Shown here in pieces: positions 1 through 6,003 of a stretch of 13,775 nucleotides of DNA (position 1 is the first letter of the stretch; every line of letters begins with the position of its first letter). The position numbers were made by a program, and so were the translations under genes. The notes beneath the pieces were generated by a model that was not told where the DNA came from, did no database searches, and saw only the letters and a list, made by a program, of their open reading frames with translations. This stretch comes from SZUA-22 sp039714835 (lineage in GTDB: Bacteria > Bacteroidota > Ignavibacteria > Ignavibacteriales > Melioribacteraceae): NCBI GenBank assembly GCA_039714835.1, contig JBDLIN010000091.1, positions 1 through 13,775 on the forward strand, written 5' to 3'.

Positions 1-1
1 T

Positions 2-94
2 GATAAAACATGTCTAGTTGATTTCGGCAACAATATCAAAATTAAATTTGATAGATCTGCAATTGCAGCAGTTGAGTCAGCTAAGAAGGATTAA
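2..94 (+). CDS. yajC: C-terminal end of preprotein translocase subunit YajC (partial, 5' end outside window)
   Basis: An open frame enters from the left edge and ends at TAA (92-94), giving the last 30 residues: DKTCLVDFGNNIKIKF followed by DRSAIAAVESAKKD. The pattern of a short beta-strand segment, then I-K-(I/V)-K-F-x-R-S-A-I-A-x-V and a charged tail, is how the conserved cytoplasmic domain of YajC ends. YajC is a small single-helix inner-membrane protein that accompanies SecDF and the SecYEG translocon. The membrane helix would lie upstream of the window and cannot be checked. The call rests on this short tail only, so another small protein is possible. The stop lies 20 bases before the repeat-bounded nuclease element. 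Confidence 0.6.
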   Translation, partial: DKTCLVDFGNNIKIKFDRSAIAAVESAKKD

Positions 95-113
95 AGTCTT
101 TTATCCAATAAAG

Positions 114-146
114 TCCCCTCTTCAGAGGGGATTTAGGGGTGTGTTA
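114..146 (+). repeat. Left terminal inverted repeat of the DUF559 element
   Basis: It consists of an 18-bp palindrome (stem cccctc 115-120, loop ttca, stem gagggg 125-130), three bases (ttt), then AGGGGTGTGTTA at 135-146. It is much more GC-rich than its surroundings. The AGGGG at 135-139 is the only Shine-Dalgarno-like sequence before the nuclease ATG at 148. If transcribed, 135-146 can pair with 512-523. Confidence 0.75.
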
Positions 147-147
147 A

Positions 148-525
148 ATGCTAAGAAGGAAAACACTTCCATACAACCCAAAACTAAAAGAAATATCTCG
201 CAAACTAAGAAATAATAGTACAAAATCTGAAGTATTGCTCTGGAATTATCTTAAAGGAAAACAAATAAAAGGATTTGATTTCCACAGACAAAAACCTATT
301 GGAAATTTTATTGTAGATTTCTTTTCTAATGAACTTATGCTAGCTATTGAAATTGATGGCGAGAGTCATTATGGGAATGAAGTTAATGATAATAAAAGGC
401 AAGAGGAAATTGAAAAGAATGGTGTTTCTTTTCTTCGTTTTGATGAAAGTGAAATTTATTACAGTATGGATAAAGTAATTAGCAAAATCGAAAAATGGAT
501 AGAGTTGAACATAACACACCCCTGA
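148..525 (+). CDS. DUF559 family PD-(D/E)XK endonuclease (Vsr-like fold)
   Basis: A 125-residue protein of the DUF559 family, small single-domain proteins related to very-short-patch-repair (Vsr) and restriction endonucleases. Order of motifs: N-terminal helix with S27-E28-V29-L30-L31-W32; then F43-x-F-H-R47-Q48-x-P-I-G52; core acidic residue D57 in F-I-V-D-F-F; E68-x-D70-G71 with H74 close by; then the strand V-S-F-L-R-F-D-E and a C-terminal helix. D57 and E68/D70 are the expected metal-binding acids, so the enzyme looks intact. The length fits the family. ATG 148 follows the left repeat by one base and the TGA lies in the right repeat, so the frame runs from repeat to repeat. Substrate and biological role are unknown; a defence, repair or selfish-element role are all possible. 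Confidence 0.85.
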   Translation: MLRRKTLPYNPKLKEISRKLRNNSTKSEVLLWNYLKGKQIKGFDFHRQKPIGNFIVDFFSNELMLAIEIDGESHYGNEVNDNKRQEEIEKNGVSFLRFDESEIYYSMDKVISKIEKWIELNITHP

Positions 526-555
526 TGCTCCGCATCTTCCCCTCTCAAGAGGGGA
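512..555 (-). repeat. Right terminal inverted repeat of the DUF559 element
   Basis: The 12-bp inner repeat TAACACACCCCT (512-523) is followed by the hairpin gatgc-tcc-gcatc (524-536) and the outer palindrome with stem cccctc 539-544, loop tcaa and stem gagggg 549-554. Its reverse complement matches the left end in both conserved parts. It contains the TGA stop of the nuclease gene (523-525). The outer stem could weaken transcription into speB, but no U-tract follows it, so I do not call it a terminator. Confidence 0.75.
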
Positions 556-612
556 TATGTTTTGAACAATGTTTTGTATTATCATCTAAATATATTTGAT
601 AAAGAGAATAAA

Positions 613-1497
613 ATGAAAACGCTCTTTCAAAAATCAAACTTTCTCGGGATTGAAAAGGATTATTCTTCTTACGATAATTCTGATATCGTAATATACTCTG
701 CACCACTAGAAAATACAGTCAGTTATGGCTCTGGGACAAAGAATGGACCAAAAGAGATATTAAAAGCTTCTCATTATGTAGAATTCTATGATGAAGAGAT
801 GGGGAAAGAACTCTGCTTTGAAAAGGGGATAGCAACACTTCCGATTACCAGCTTTGATAAAATTAAATCCAAATCTGCTATCAATAAAATTGAAAAAGAT
901 ATTCAAACACTAATCGATGATGGGAAATTTGTTATTATGTTGGGCGGTGAGCATACAGTAACACTTGGTTCTGTACTTGCTCATCATAAGAATTACGATA
1001 ATCTTTCGATTCTGCAAATTGATGCTCATTCAGATCTTAGAGAGAGCTATAATGGCTCAATATATTCTCATGCATCAGTAATGCGAAGAATATTTGAGTT
1101 TAACAAAAACATTGTTCAAGTTGGGATAAGAGCGCAATGTAAGGAAGAAGCTGATTTGATTAAAAAAGAAAATATTAAAACATTTTATGCAAGAGATATT
1201 CGCCAGTCAAAATATGGGAAAAAGTGGCAGAAAGAAGTTATCGAAAATCTATCTAAACATGTTTATATCACCTTTGATATTGATGGATTAGATCCATCCA
1301 TTGTCCCAGCAACTGGAACGCCTGAACCTGGCGGTCTGTTTTGGGATGAGACACTAGACTTAATAAAGCAAGTCGGAAAGGAAAGAAATATTGTTGGATT
1401 TGATTTAGTTGAACTTGCTCCTTCAAAATATCACACTGCATCGAATTTTATTGCAGCAAAATTAGTTTATAAAATGTTAAATTATACTTATCAATAA
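613..1497 (+). CDS. speB: Agmatinase / ureohydrolase (arginase-agmatinase superfamily)
   Basis: A manganese ureohydrolase of 294 residues, most likely agmatinase (agmatine + water to putrescine + urea), in cytoplasmic polyamine synthesis. All metal-binding motifs are present, counted from the chosen start: GGEH (H114), DAHSD (D137, H139, D141), SHAS (H153) and DIDGLDP (D222, D224, D227), then ATGTPEPGG and GFDLVELAP (E268). I chose ATG 613 because family proteins begin close to this point. An in-frame ATG at 562 would add 17 unrelated residues and starts just 7 bases after the nuclease element. The ribosome-binding site is weak (AAAGAGA). The NfeD-like gene follows after 14 bases, so the two are probably cotranscribed. 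No arginine decarboxylase gene is in view, so the substrate is inferred from motifs; guanidinobutyrase or a related ureohydrolase is possible. Confidence 0.88.
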   Translation: MKTLFQKSNFLGIEKDYSSYDNSDIVIYSAPLENTVSYGSGTKNGPKEILKASHYVEFYDEEMGKELCFEKGIATLPITSFDKIKSKSAINKIEKDIQTLIDDGKFVIMLGGEHTVTLGSVLAHHKNYDNLSILQIDAHSDLRESYNGSIYSHASVMRRIFEFNKNIVQVGIRAQCKEEADLIKKENIKTFYARDIRQSKYGKKWQKEVIENLSKHVYITFDIDGLDPSIVPATGTPEPGGLFWDETLDLIKQVGKERNIVGFDLVELAPSKYHTASNFIAAKLVYKMLNYTYQ

Positions 1498-1511
1498 TCG
1501 TAGGTGTTGAA

Positions 1512-2828
1512 TTGCAAAGGATAAAAAACATATTACTGCTTTTATTAACCTTTACCAGTTTTATTCTACCGCAGAATAATAAAGTATATGTAGGAACTAT
1601 TGAAGGTGATATTGATCTCGGTCTTGCTCCATATGTACGCAGAGTTGTTTCTGAGGCAGAGGAAGCAAATGCAGGTGTAATAATATTTAAAATTAATACA
1701 TTTGGCGGTAGAGTCGATGCTGCTACTCAAATAAAAGATGCAATTATAAATTCTCAACTTAAAACAATAGCATTTATTGATAAGAGAGCAATTTCAGCTG
1801 GCTCTTTAATAGCACTGTCATGTGATGAAATAGTAATGGTTCCTGGTGCATCTATAGGTGCCACTACTGTTGTTGATCAGACAGGGAAGAAACAAGCAGA
1901 AAAAGCTCAATCATACATGCGTTCAGAAATGCGTTCAACAGCTGAGCGTACTGGCAGACGTACAGATATAGCTGAAGGGATGGTTGATGAAAGAGTTGAA
2001 ATAGAAGGATTAGTTGACAGTACACAACTTATTACATTAACTTCAAAAGAAGCATGCGGTTATGGTATTGCTGATACAACTTTATCAACCCTTGATGAAG
2101 TACTAAATTATGCTGATCTAAAAGATGCTGAAATAATAAAAATTGATATTGACTGGGCAGAAAGTGTTGTCAGATTTATAAATCATCCAATCATCACTTC
2201 CATTTTAATGATGGTTATTATGGTCGGTATGTTCATGGAAATAAAAACCCCAGGTTGGGGAGTTCCGGGAACAGCTTCTCTCATTGCTTTAGCGCTCTTT
2301 TTCGGTGCTGGATACATTCTCGAAATTGCTTCTATAATAGATATATTACTATTTGTTGCTGGTGTCTTACTATTGCTTGTTGAAGTATTTGTTATTCCAG
2401 GATTCGGTGTTTTTGGTATTGCTGGTATAGTTCTAATGGTAGCAGGATTATTCATGGGATTGGTCTCAGATTTTCCTTTAGTAGATGGAGAAATTTTGTC
2501 CACAGCTATAATGCAATTAGCTGGATCATTTATACTTAGTGGAATATTGATATTTTTACTTGCCAAATCACTTCCCAAAACAAGAGTATGGAATAAACTT
2601 ATACTAAAAGATAATATTGAGGAGAAATCTGGCTATGCAGCAAATAAAAAGTTTAGTCATTTAATTAAAAAAGAAGGTGAAGCTTTAACAGATCTTAGAC
2701 CAGCCGGGACAGTGATAATAAATGAACGAAGATATGACGTTGTAACCCAAGGCGAGTATATTGAAAAAGGGAGTAAGATCAGAGTTATTGAAATTGAAGG
2801 TTCAAAAATTGTTGTTAAAGTGACTTAA
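1512..2828 (+). CDS. NfeD/ClpP-class membrane serine protease, YqeZ-like (TTG start)
   Basis: A 438-residue membrane protease with the NfeD1b layout. Residues 1-20 are a signal peptide (LLLLLTFTSFILP). Residues 24-205 are a ClpP/SppA-like protease domain, with the proposed nucleophile S95 in RAISAGS and the base K131, matching the Ser/Lys dyad of Pyrococcus PH1510. Four to five membrane helices lie at about 225-352, including the family signature EIKTPGWGVPG (243-253). Residues about 372-438 form the C-terminal OB-fold NfeD domain. The start is TTG at 1512: it opens directly on the signal peptide, has AGGTG at 1502-1506, and no ATG lies before the signal peptide. The membrane segment resembles Bacillus YqeZ, usually paired with a flotillin-like gene, but none follows here. 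It is probably the second gene of a unit with speB. Confidence 0.85.
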   Translation: MQRIKNILLLLLTFTSFILPQNNKVYVGTIEGDIDLGLAPYVRRVVSEAEEANAGVIIFKINTFGGRVDAATQIKDAIINSQLKTIAFIDKRAISAGSLIALSCDEIVMVPGASIGATTVVDQTGKKQAEKAQSYMRSEMRSTAERTGRRTDIAEGMVDERVEIEGLVDSTQLITLTSKEACGYGIADTTLSTLDEVLNYADLKDAEIIKIDIDWAESVVRFINHPIITSILMMVIMVGMFMEIKTPGWGVPGTASLIALALFFGAGYILEIASIIDILLFVAGVLLLLVEVFVIPGFGVFGIAGIVLMVAGLFMGLVSDFPLVDGEILSTAIMQLAGSFILSGILIFLLAKSLPKTRVWNKLILKDNIEEKSGYAANKKFSHLIKKEGEALTDLRPAGTVIINERRYDVVTQGEYIEKGSKIRVIEIEGSKIVVKVT

Positions 2829-2946
2829 AGAGAAAGTTTAAGTTCACAATTCATTTCTATTAAGAAAAGCAGTTTAATTTATTCCACTAACCACCTTAAT
2901 TACTAATGGAATTCTAAATAGCCAGTTGTGTTAAAATATAAGTTGC

Positions 2947-2976
2947 TTGATTAAGTTATTTTTCATACTTTATAAT
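2947..2976 (+). promoter_or_regulatory. Candidate sigma70-like promoter for the NfeD-slipin operon
   Basis: TTGATT (2947-2952) and a perfect TATAAT (2971-2976) are 18 bases apart in the 170-base gap between the two NfeD genes. The start of transcription would fall near 2983, giving a short leader that contains the GAGGAG ribosome-binding site. In an AT-rich gap this could arise by chance, and promoter consensus in this group is not well known to me. Confidence 0.4.
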
Positions 2977-2987
2977 CGTCAAGCAAT

Positions 2988-2993
2988 GAGGAG
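2988..2993 (+). promoter_or_regulatory. Ribosome-binding site deciding the start of the second NfeD gene
   Basis: GAGGAG lies 5 bases before ATG 2999. This supports ATG 2999 over the in-frame TTG at 2996, which would leave only 2 bases of spacing. Confidence 0.6.
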
Positions 2994-2998
2994 TTTTG

Positions 2999-4288
2999 AT
3001 GCTACTTCTGCTCAATATATTGCTCATTTTTATTACTACTACTGTTAATACAACAGGTCAATCCAATAAAATCATTGTCCTAAATGCAGAAAGTGCAGTT
3101 CATCCCGCCTTAACAGATTACATACAAACCGGAATTGAAAAAGTAAAGGAGATAAAAGCTGAATGCTTGATTATTCAGTTAAATACTCCTGGTGGATTAT
3201 TATCTTCAACAAGAAATATTGTATCAGAATTTCTTCAATCTGAAATCCCAGTTGTAATTTATGTGTCACCATCAGGGGCGCAAGCTGCTTCAGCTGGAGT
3301 GTTTATCACTATGGCTAGTCACATAGCTGCAATGGCTCCAGGTACAAATATCGGGGCAGCTCATCCCGTATTTTTACAAGGAGTACAAGATACAATATTG
3401 ATGGAAAAAGCAACAAATGATGCAGCGGCTTTTATTAGAACAATCAGTGAAAAGCGAAAACGTAATGTCCAATGGGGTGAGGATGCTGTAAGAAAAAGTT
3501 TGTCAATAACTGAAACTGAAGCTTTAGAGTTGAATGTAATTGATCTTATTGCAAAAGATGTAAATGAACTGGTAGAGCTAATTGACAGCACTGAAATTGA
3601 GACAACCGCAGATACTAAAATAATTATCACCAAAGATGCTGAAATCATTTACTTAAATATGACAATTATTCAAAGGCTTCTTAGTATTTTAAGTGATCCA
3701 AACATTGCATACATCCTATTAATGCTTGGTATATACGGATTATTCTTCGAACTATATAATCCTGGAGCTATATTTCCCGGTGTTATTGGGGCATTCTGTT
3801 TAATACTAGCATTTTATTCAATAAATGTATTACCCGTTAATTATGCTGGATTAGCGCTAATACTTTTAAGTGTTGTATTATTCATTCTGGAAGTTAAAAT
3901 TGTTAGTTATGGTATGCTGACAATTGGTGGAATTGTTTCGTTATTAATGGGATCATTAATGTTAATTGATCCTGATTCAATACTTGAAGCAATGGAGATA
4001 TCTATGGAACTAATAATAATAGTAGTTGTGCTTACTACTCTATTTTTTGCATTTGCTATCACGTTCGGAATCAAAGCTCAGAAGAGGAAGCCCACAACTG
4101 GAATAGAGGGATTGATCGGAGAAAGGGGAGTAGCAATAACAAAACTTTCTCCATTAGGAGAAATTAAAGTGCATGGAGAGTTTTGGAGCGCAGAAAGTGT
4201 AGAAGGAATAATTTCAAAAGGTGAAAACGTTGAGGTAATAGGGATAGATAAGTTAAAAGTAAAAGTTAAAAAAGTAATATTCTCTTGA
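2999..4288 (+). CDS. nfeD: NfeD1b membrane serine protease (PH1510-like), partner of the adjacent slipin
   Basis: 429 residues, the classic NfeD1b partner of stomatin-like proteins. A signal peptide (LLLLNILLIFITTTVN) is followed by a ClpP-like protease domain at about 25-195. Motifs: NTPGGLL (62-68), GAQAASAGVF with proposed nucleophile S98, APGTNIGAAHP (113-123) and base K137 in LMEKATNDAA. Five membrane helices at about 236-360 include FELYNPGAIFPGVIG, and an OB-fold NfeD domain occupies about 368-428 (GLIGERGVAITKLSPLGEIK). In Pyrococcus horikoshii the equivalent protease domain cuts the hydrophobic C-terminus of the neighbouring stomatin. Only 29 bases separate this gene from the slipin, so they should share a transcript. 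It differs clearly from the first NfeD-like protein, so this is not a recent tandem duplication. Confidence 0.9.
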   Translation: MLLLLNILLIFITTTVNTTGQSNKIIVLNAESAVHPALTDYIQTGIEKVKEIKAECLIIQLNTPGGLLSSTRNIVSEFLQSEIPVVIYVSPSGAQAASAGVFITMASHIAAMAPGTNIGAAHPVFLQGVQDTILMEKATNDAAAFIRTISEKRKRNVQWGEDAVRKSLSITETEALELNVIDLIAKDVNELVELIDSTEIETTADTKIIITKDAEIIYLNMTIIQRLLSILSDPNIAYILLMLGIYGLFFELYNPGAIFPGVIGAFCLILAFYSINVLPVNYAGLALILLSVVLFILEVKIVSYGMLTIGGIVSLLMGSLMLIDPDSILEAMEISMELIIIVVVLTTLFFAFAITFGIKAQKRKPTTGIEGLIGERGVAITKLSPLGEIKVHGEFWSAESVEGIISKGENVEVIGIDKLKVKVKKVIFS

Positions 4289-4305
4289 TGAAATAATTAA
4301 CAATT

Positions 4306-4312
4306 AAGGAGG
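4306..4312 (+). promoter_or_regulatory. Strong Shine-Dalgarno site of the slipin gene
   Basis: AAGGAGG, a near-complete match to the anti-Shine-Dalgarno core, lies 5 bases before ATG 4318. It is among the strongest in the window and suggests that the slipin is made in larger amounts than its protease. Confidence 0.65.
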
Positions 4313-4317
4313 AGAAA

Positions 4318-5094
4318 ATGCATGAAATGTCAATGTCAGTATATATAGGGACAGGTGTAACTTTTCTAATTATTCTTCTAGCAAGCGCAATAAGGATATT
4401 ACGAGAGTATGAAAGAGGTGTGATTTTTCGTTTAGGAAGATTAATTGGAGCAAAAGGGCCGGGGTTAATAATCTTAATTCCAATTGTAGATAGAATGGTA
4501 AAAGTAAGTCTTAGAACTTATGTTATGGATGTTCCTCCTCAAGATGTTATAACAAAAGACAATGTTTCATTAAAGGTTAATGCAGTTGTATATTTTAGAG
4601 TAATGCAAGCAGAGAAAGCAATTGTTGAGGTAGAAAGATTTCTCGATGCAACTTCGCAAGTTTCTCAGACTACATTAAGAAGTGTGCTGGGGCAATCACA
4701 GTTAGATGAGCTTTTAGCAGAGCGTGAAAAGATAAATCAAAAACTTCAGAAAATAATTGATCATCAAACTGAACCCTGGGGGATCAAAGTATCTAATGTT
4801 GAAGTTAAGCATGTTGACTTACCTCTTGAGATGCAGAGAGCAATGGCTAAACAAGCTGAAGCAGAAAGAGAGAGAAGAGCAAAGGTAATTCATGCAGAAG
4901 GAGAGTTCCAGGCAAGTCAAAAATTGAGTAACGCAGCTGAAATAATTAGTGAAAATCCAATGGCGCTTCAATTAAGGTTTTTACAAACGTTAGCTGAAGT
5001 TGCTTCAGAGAAAAATTCAACTACAATATTTCCGGTTCCAATTGATTTACTCAAACCATTTATGGAGAATTACGGTAAAAAGGGTGACACATAA
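4318..5094 (+). CDS. Slipin / stomatin-like SPFH-domain membrane protein
   Basis: 258 residues, the usual slipin length. A single N-terminal membrane segment (about 8-27) is followed by the SPFH/Band-7 domain: REYERGVIFRLGRL (29-42), GPGLIILIPIVDRM (47-60), VPPQDVITKDNVSLKVNAV (72-90) and an RSVLGQSQLDELLAER stretch (121-136). A charged coiled-coil follows at about 165-210 (QAEAERERRAKVIHAEGE). Slipins form oligomeric rings on the inner membrane and are thought to organise membrane domains and proteases. The C-terminal segment IFPVPIDLL (237-245) corresponds to the hydrophobic region that NfeD cleaves in the archaeal pair. It lies directly after nfeD with an excellent ribosome-binding site. 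Confidence 0.93.
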   Translation: MHEMSMSVYIGTGVTFLIILLASAIRILREYERGVIFRLGRLIGAKGPGLIILIPIVDRMVKVSLRTYVMDVPPQDVITKDNVSLKVNAVVYFRVMQAEKAIVEVERFLDATSQVSQTTLRSVLGQSQLDELLAEREKINQKLQKIIDHQTEPWGIKVSNVEVKHVDLPLEMQRAMAKQAEAERERRAKVIHAEGEFQASQKLSNAAEIISENPMALQLRFLQTLAEVASEKNSTTIFPVPIDLLKPFMENYGKKGDT

Positions 5095-5168
5095 TTTTGG
5101 TGGTTATGAAAAAATTTGTAATTATTTAAGAAAATGAAATTATCCAATAATAGATAATGAGATTTTAG

Positions 5169-5720
5169 ATGAAAAAATATTTTGCAGAAGAATATCTATT
5201 AAGTCAATTTAAGGTTAATTCAATAATTATTGGTGGTTTACTAGTTTTAACTGGCTTTACAGCAATAGTATTACCCGAAATTACTTCACTAACACTATCT
5301 TATATTCTTGGATGGCTGCTCGTAATAAGTGGAATAATTTCAGCTTATCATGTTGTACAGAGCTACAATGCTCAATGGATAGCCTGGTTAAAACCATTCT
5401 CGCTTGCCATAATAGGTATATTACTTTTATTCTATCCTATAACCGGTGTCGCTGCAGTTGGATTATTACTGATAATTTATTTCCTATTTGATGGTTTTGG
5501 CGGTATTATGCTTGGACTTGAATTCAAACCTATAAAAGGTTGGGTTTGGATGCTTGCAAATGGAATAATATCTTTTCTACTGGCTGCTATTTGTATAATT
5601 GGTTGGCCATTTAGCTTTGTTTGGCTTGTCGGTTTAATGGTAGGGATCAGTCTTCTATTTGATGGTATTGCTATGATAATAATTGGGAACTCAATAGGGG
5701 ACTATTTTGTGGGTGAATAA
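5169..5720 (+). CDS. HdeD/DUF308-family six-helix membrane protein
   Basis: A 183-residue, almost wholly hydrophobic protein with six predicted helices, about 16-36, 42-61, 75-90, 93-115, 125-145 and 148-172. It shows a threefold internal repeat of helix pairs, each with a turn before a helix ending in a Gly-rich motif: GGLLVLTG...YILGWLLVISG, GILLLFYP...YFLFDGFGG, and NGIISFLLA...ISLLFDGIA. This is the DUF308 pattern, whose best-known member is E. coli HdeD, an acid-stress inner-membrane protein of unclear mechanism. It lies 74 bases after the slipin on the same strand, with a poor ribosome-binding site, so it may depend on the upstream operon. The link to membrane stress fits the NfeD-slipin context but is inference. 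Confidence 0.8.
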   Translation: MKKYFAEEYLLSQFKVNSIIIGGLLVLTGFTAIVLPEITSLTLSYILGWLLVISGIISAYHVVQSYNAQWIAWLKPFSLAIIGILLLFYPITGVAAVGLLLIIYFLFDGFGGIMLGLEFKPIKGWVWMLANGIISFLLAAICIIGWPFSFVWLVGLMVGISLLFDGIAMIIIGNSIGDYFVGE

Positions 5721-5759
5721 TTATCAAACAATGATAATTGAAATAATTACATTTCAATT
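5719..5759 (+). other. Two overlapping, mutually exclusive AT-rich hairpins after the HdeD gene
   Basis: Hairpin A has stem aattatca 5719-5726 and tgataatt 5732-5739, with a 5-nt loop. Hairpin B has stem aattgaaat 5736-5744 and atttcaatt 5751-5759, with a 6-nt loop. Both are perfect and they share 5736-5739, so full-length forms of both cannot exist together. Hairpin A begins inside the TAA stop codon. No clean U-tract follows, so a classical terminator is doubtful. The rest of the 283-base gap to the M16 gene is AT-rich and shows no gene. Confidence 0.4.
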
Positions 5760-5991
5760 ATATTTGACAATCATCTCACCTTTTCATAAGTTCATTTTAT
5801 AATTGTATAGTTAAATAATCCACTTTTTCTGAGTATCGCTTTATTTTTCTATCCAATAATTATAGTGCTTCTTTAAGGAAAATAGATAAAATATAGTTGA
5901 ATAGATTATTGAATATCTTAATATATAGCTTTAGGATTTTTTTCATCATTATATCATAATATAAATCATTTATGATTTCTATAAATGGTTC

Positions 5992-5999
5992 AAAGGAGG
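5992..5999 (+). promoter_or_regulatory. Strong ribosome-binding site of the M16 protease with a leader hairpin just upstream
   Basis: AAAGGAGG lies 4 bases before ATG 6004. A short hairpin (aaatca 5963-5968, loop ttta, tgattt 5973-5978) lies 13 bases further upstream in the untranslated leader; it does not overlap the binding site. Confidence 0.55.
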
Positions 6000-6003
6000 C
6001 AAT

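Larger units (their letters stand above)
114..555 (+). mobile_element. DUF559 nuclease element bounded by terminal inverted repeats
   Basis: A 442-bp unit contains one gene, a DUF559 endonuclease (148-525), between inverted repeats. Each end has two conserved parts. The outer part is an 18-bp self-palindrome (left 114-131, TCCCCTCTTCAGAGGGGA; right 538-555), identical in 17 of 18 positions once reverse-complemented, the difference being in the loop. The inner part is a perfect 12-bp repeat (left 135-146, AGGGGTGTGTTA; right 512-523). The two parts are 3 nt apart on the left and 14 nt apart on the right, where the extra bases form another small hairpin (524-536). There is no transposase and I see no target-site duplication. 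From memory, similar DUF559 genes in GC-rich repeats are scattered through Bacteroidota-like genomes; that the unit moves is inference. Confidence 0.6.

Noticed and set aside
95..135. Outer palindrome of the left repeat as a yajC transcription terminator
   Set aside because: A 6-bp GC stem exists but is followed by atttagggg, not a U-tract, and the same palindrome occurs at the other end of the element, so a repeat explains it better.
18..215. Plus-strand frame of 65 codons overlapping the yajC end and the left repeat
   Set aside because: It is a read-through of the repeat (translating as SPLQRGFRGV), in a different frame from both the yajC tail and the nuclease; no ribosome-binding site or domain.
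340..585. Minus-strand frame of 81 codons over the end of the nuclease gene
   Set aside because: It is antisense to the clear DUF559 gene and runs through the right repeat (SPLERG); a shadow frame of a type often mis-annotated.
571..600. Bacteroides-type promoter (TTTG ... TATATTTG) before speB
   Set aside because: A TATATTTG match to TAnnTTTG exists, but the TTTG boxes are about 14 or 25 bases away instead of 19-21, so the pattern is not supported.
562..612. Longer speB starting at ATG 562
   Set aside because: The extra 17 residues do not resemble the agmatinase N-terminus and start almost at the edge of the inserted element; ATG 613 fits family length.
1919..1942. Short tandem repeat (atgcgttca twice) in the first NfeD gene
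   Set aside because: Only two copies, encoding MRSEMRST within a normal helix; no sign of expansion or function.
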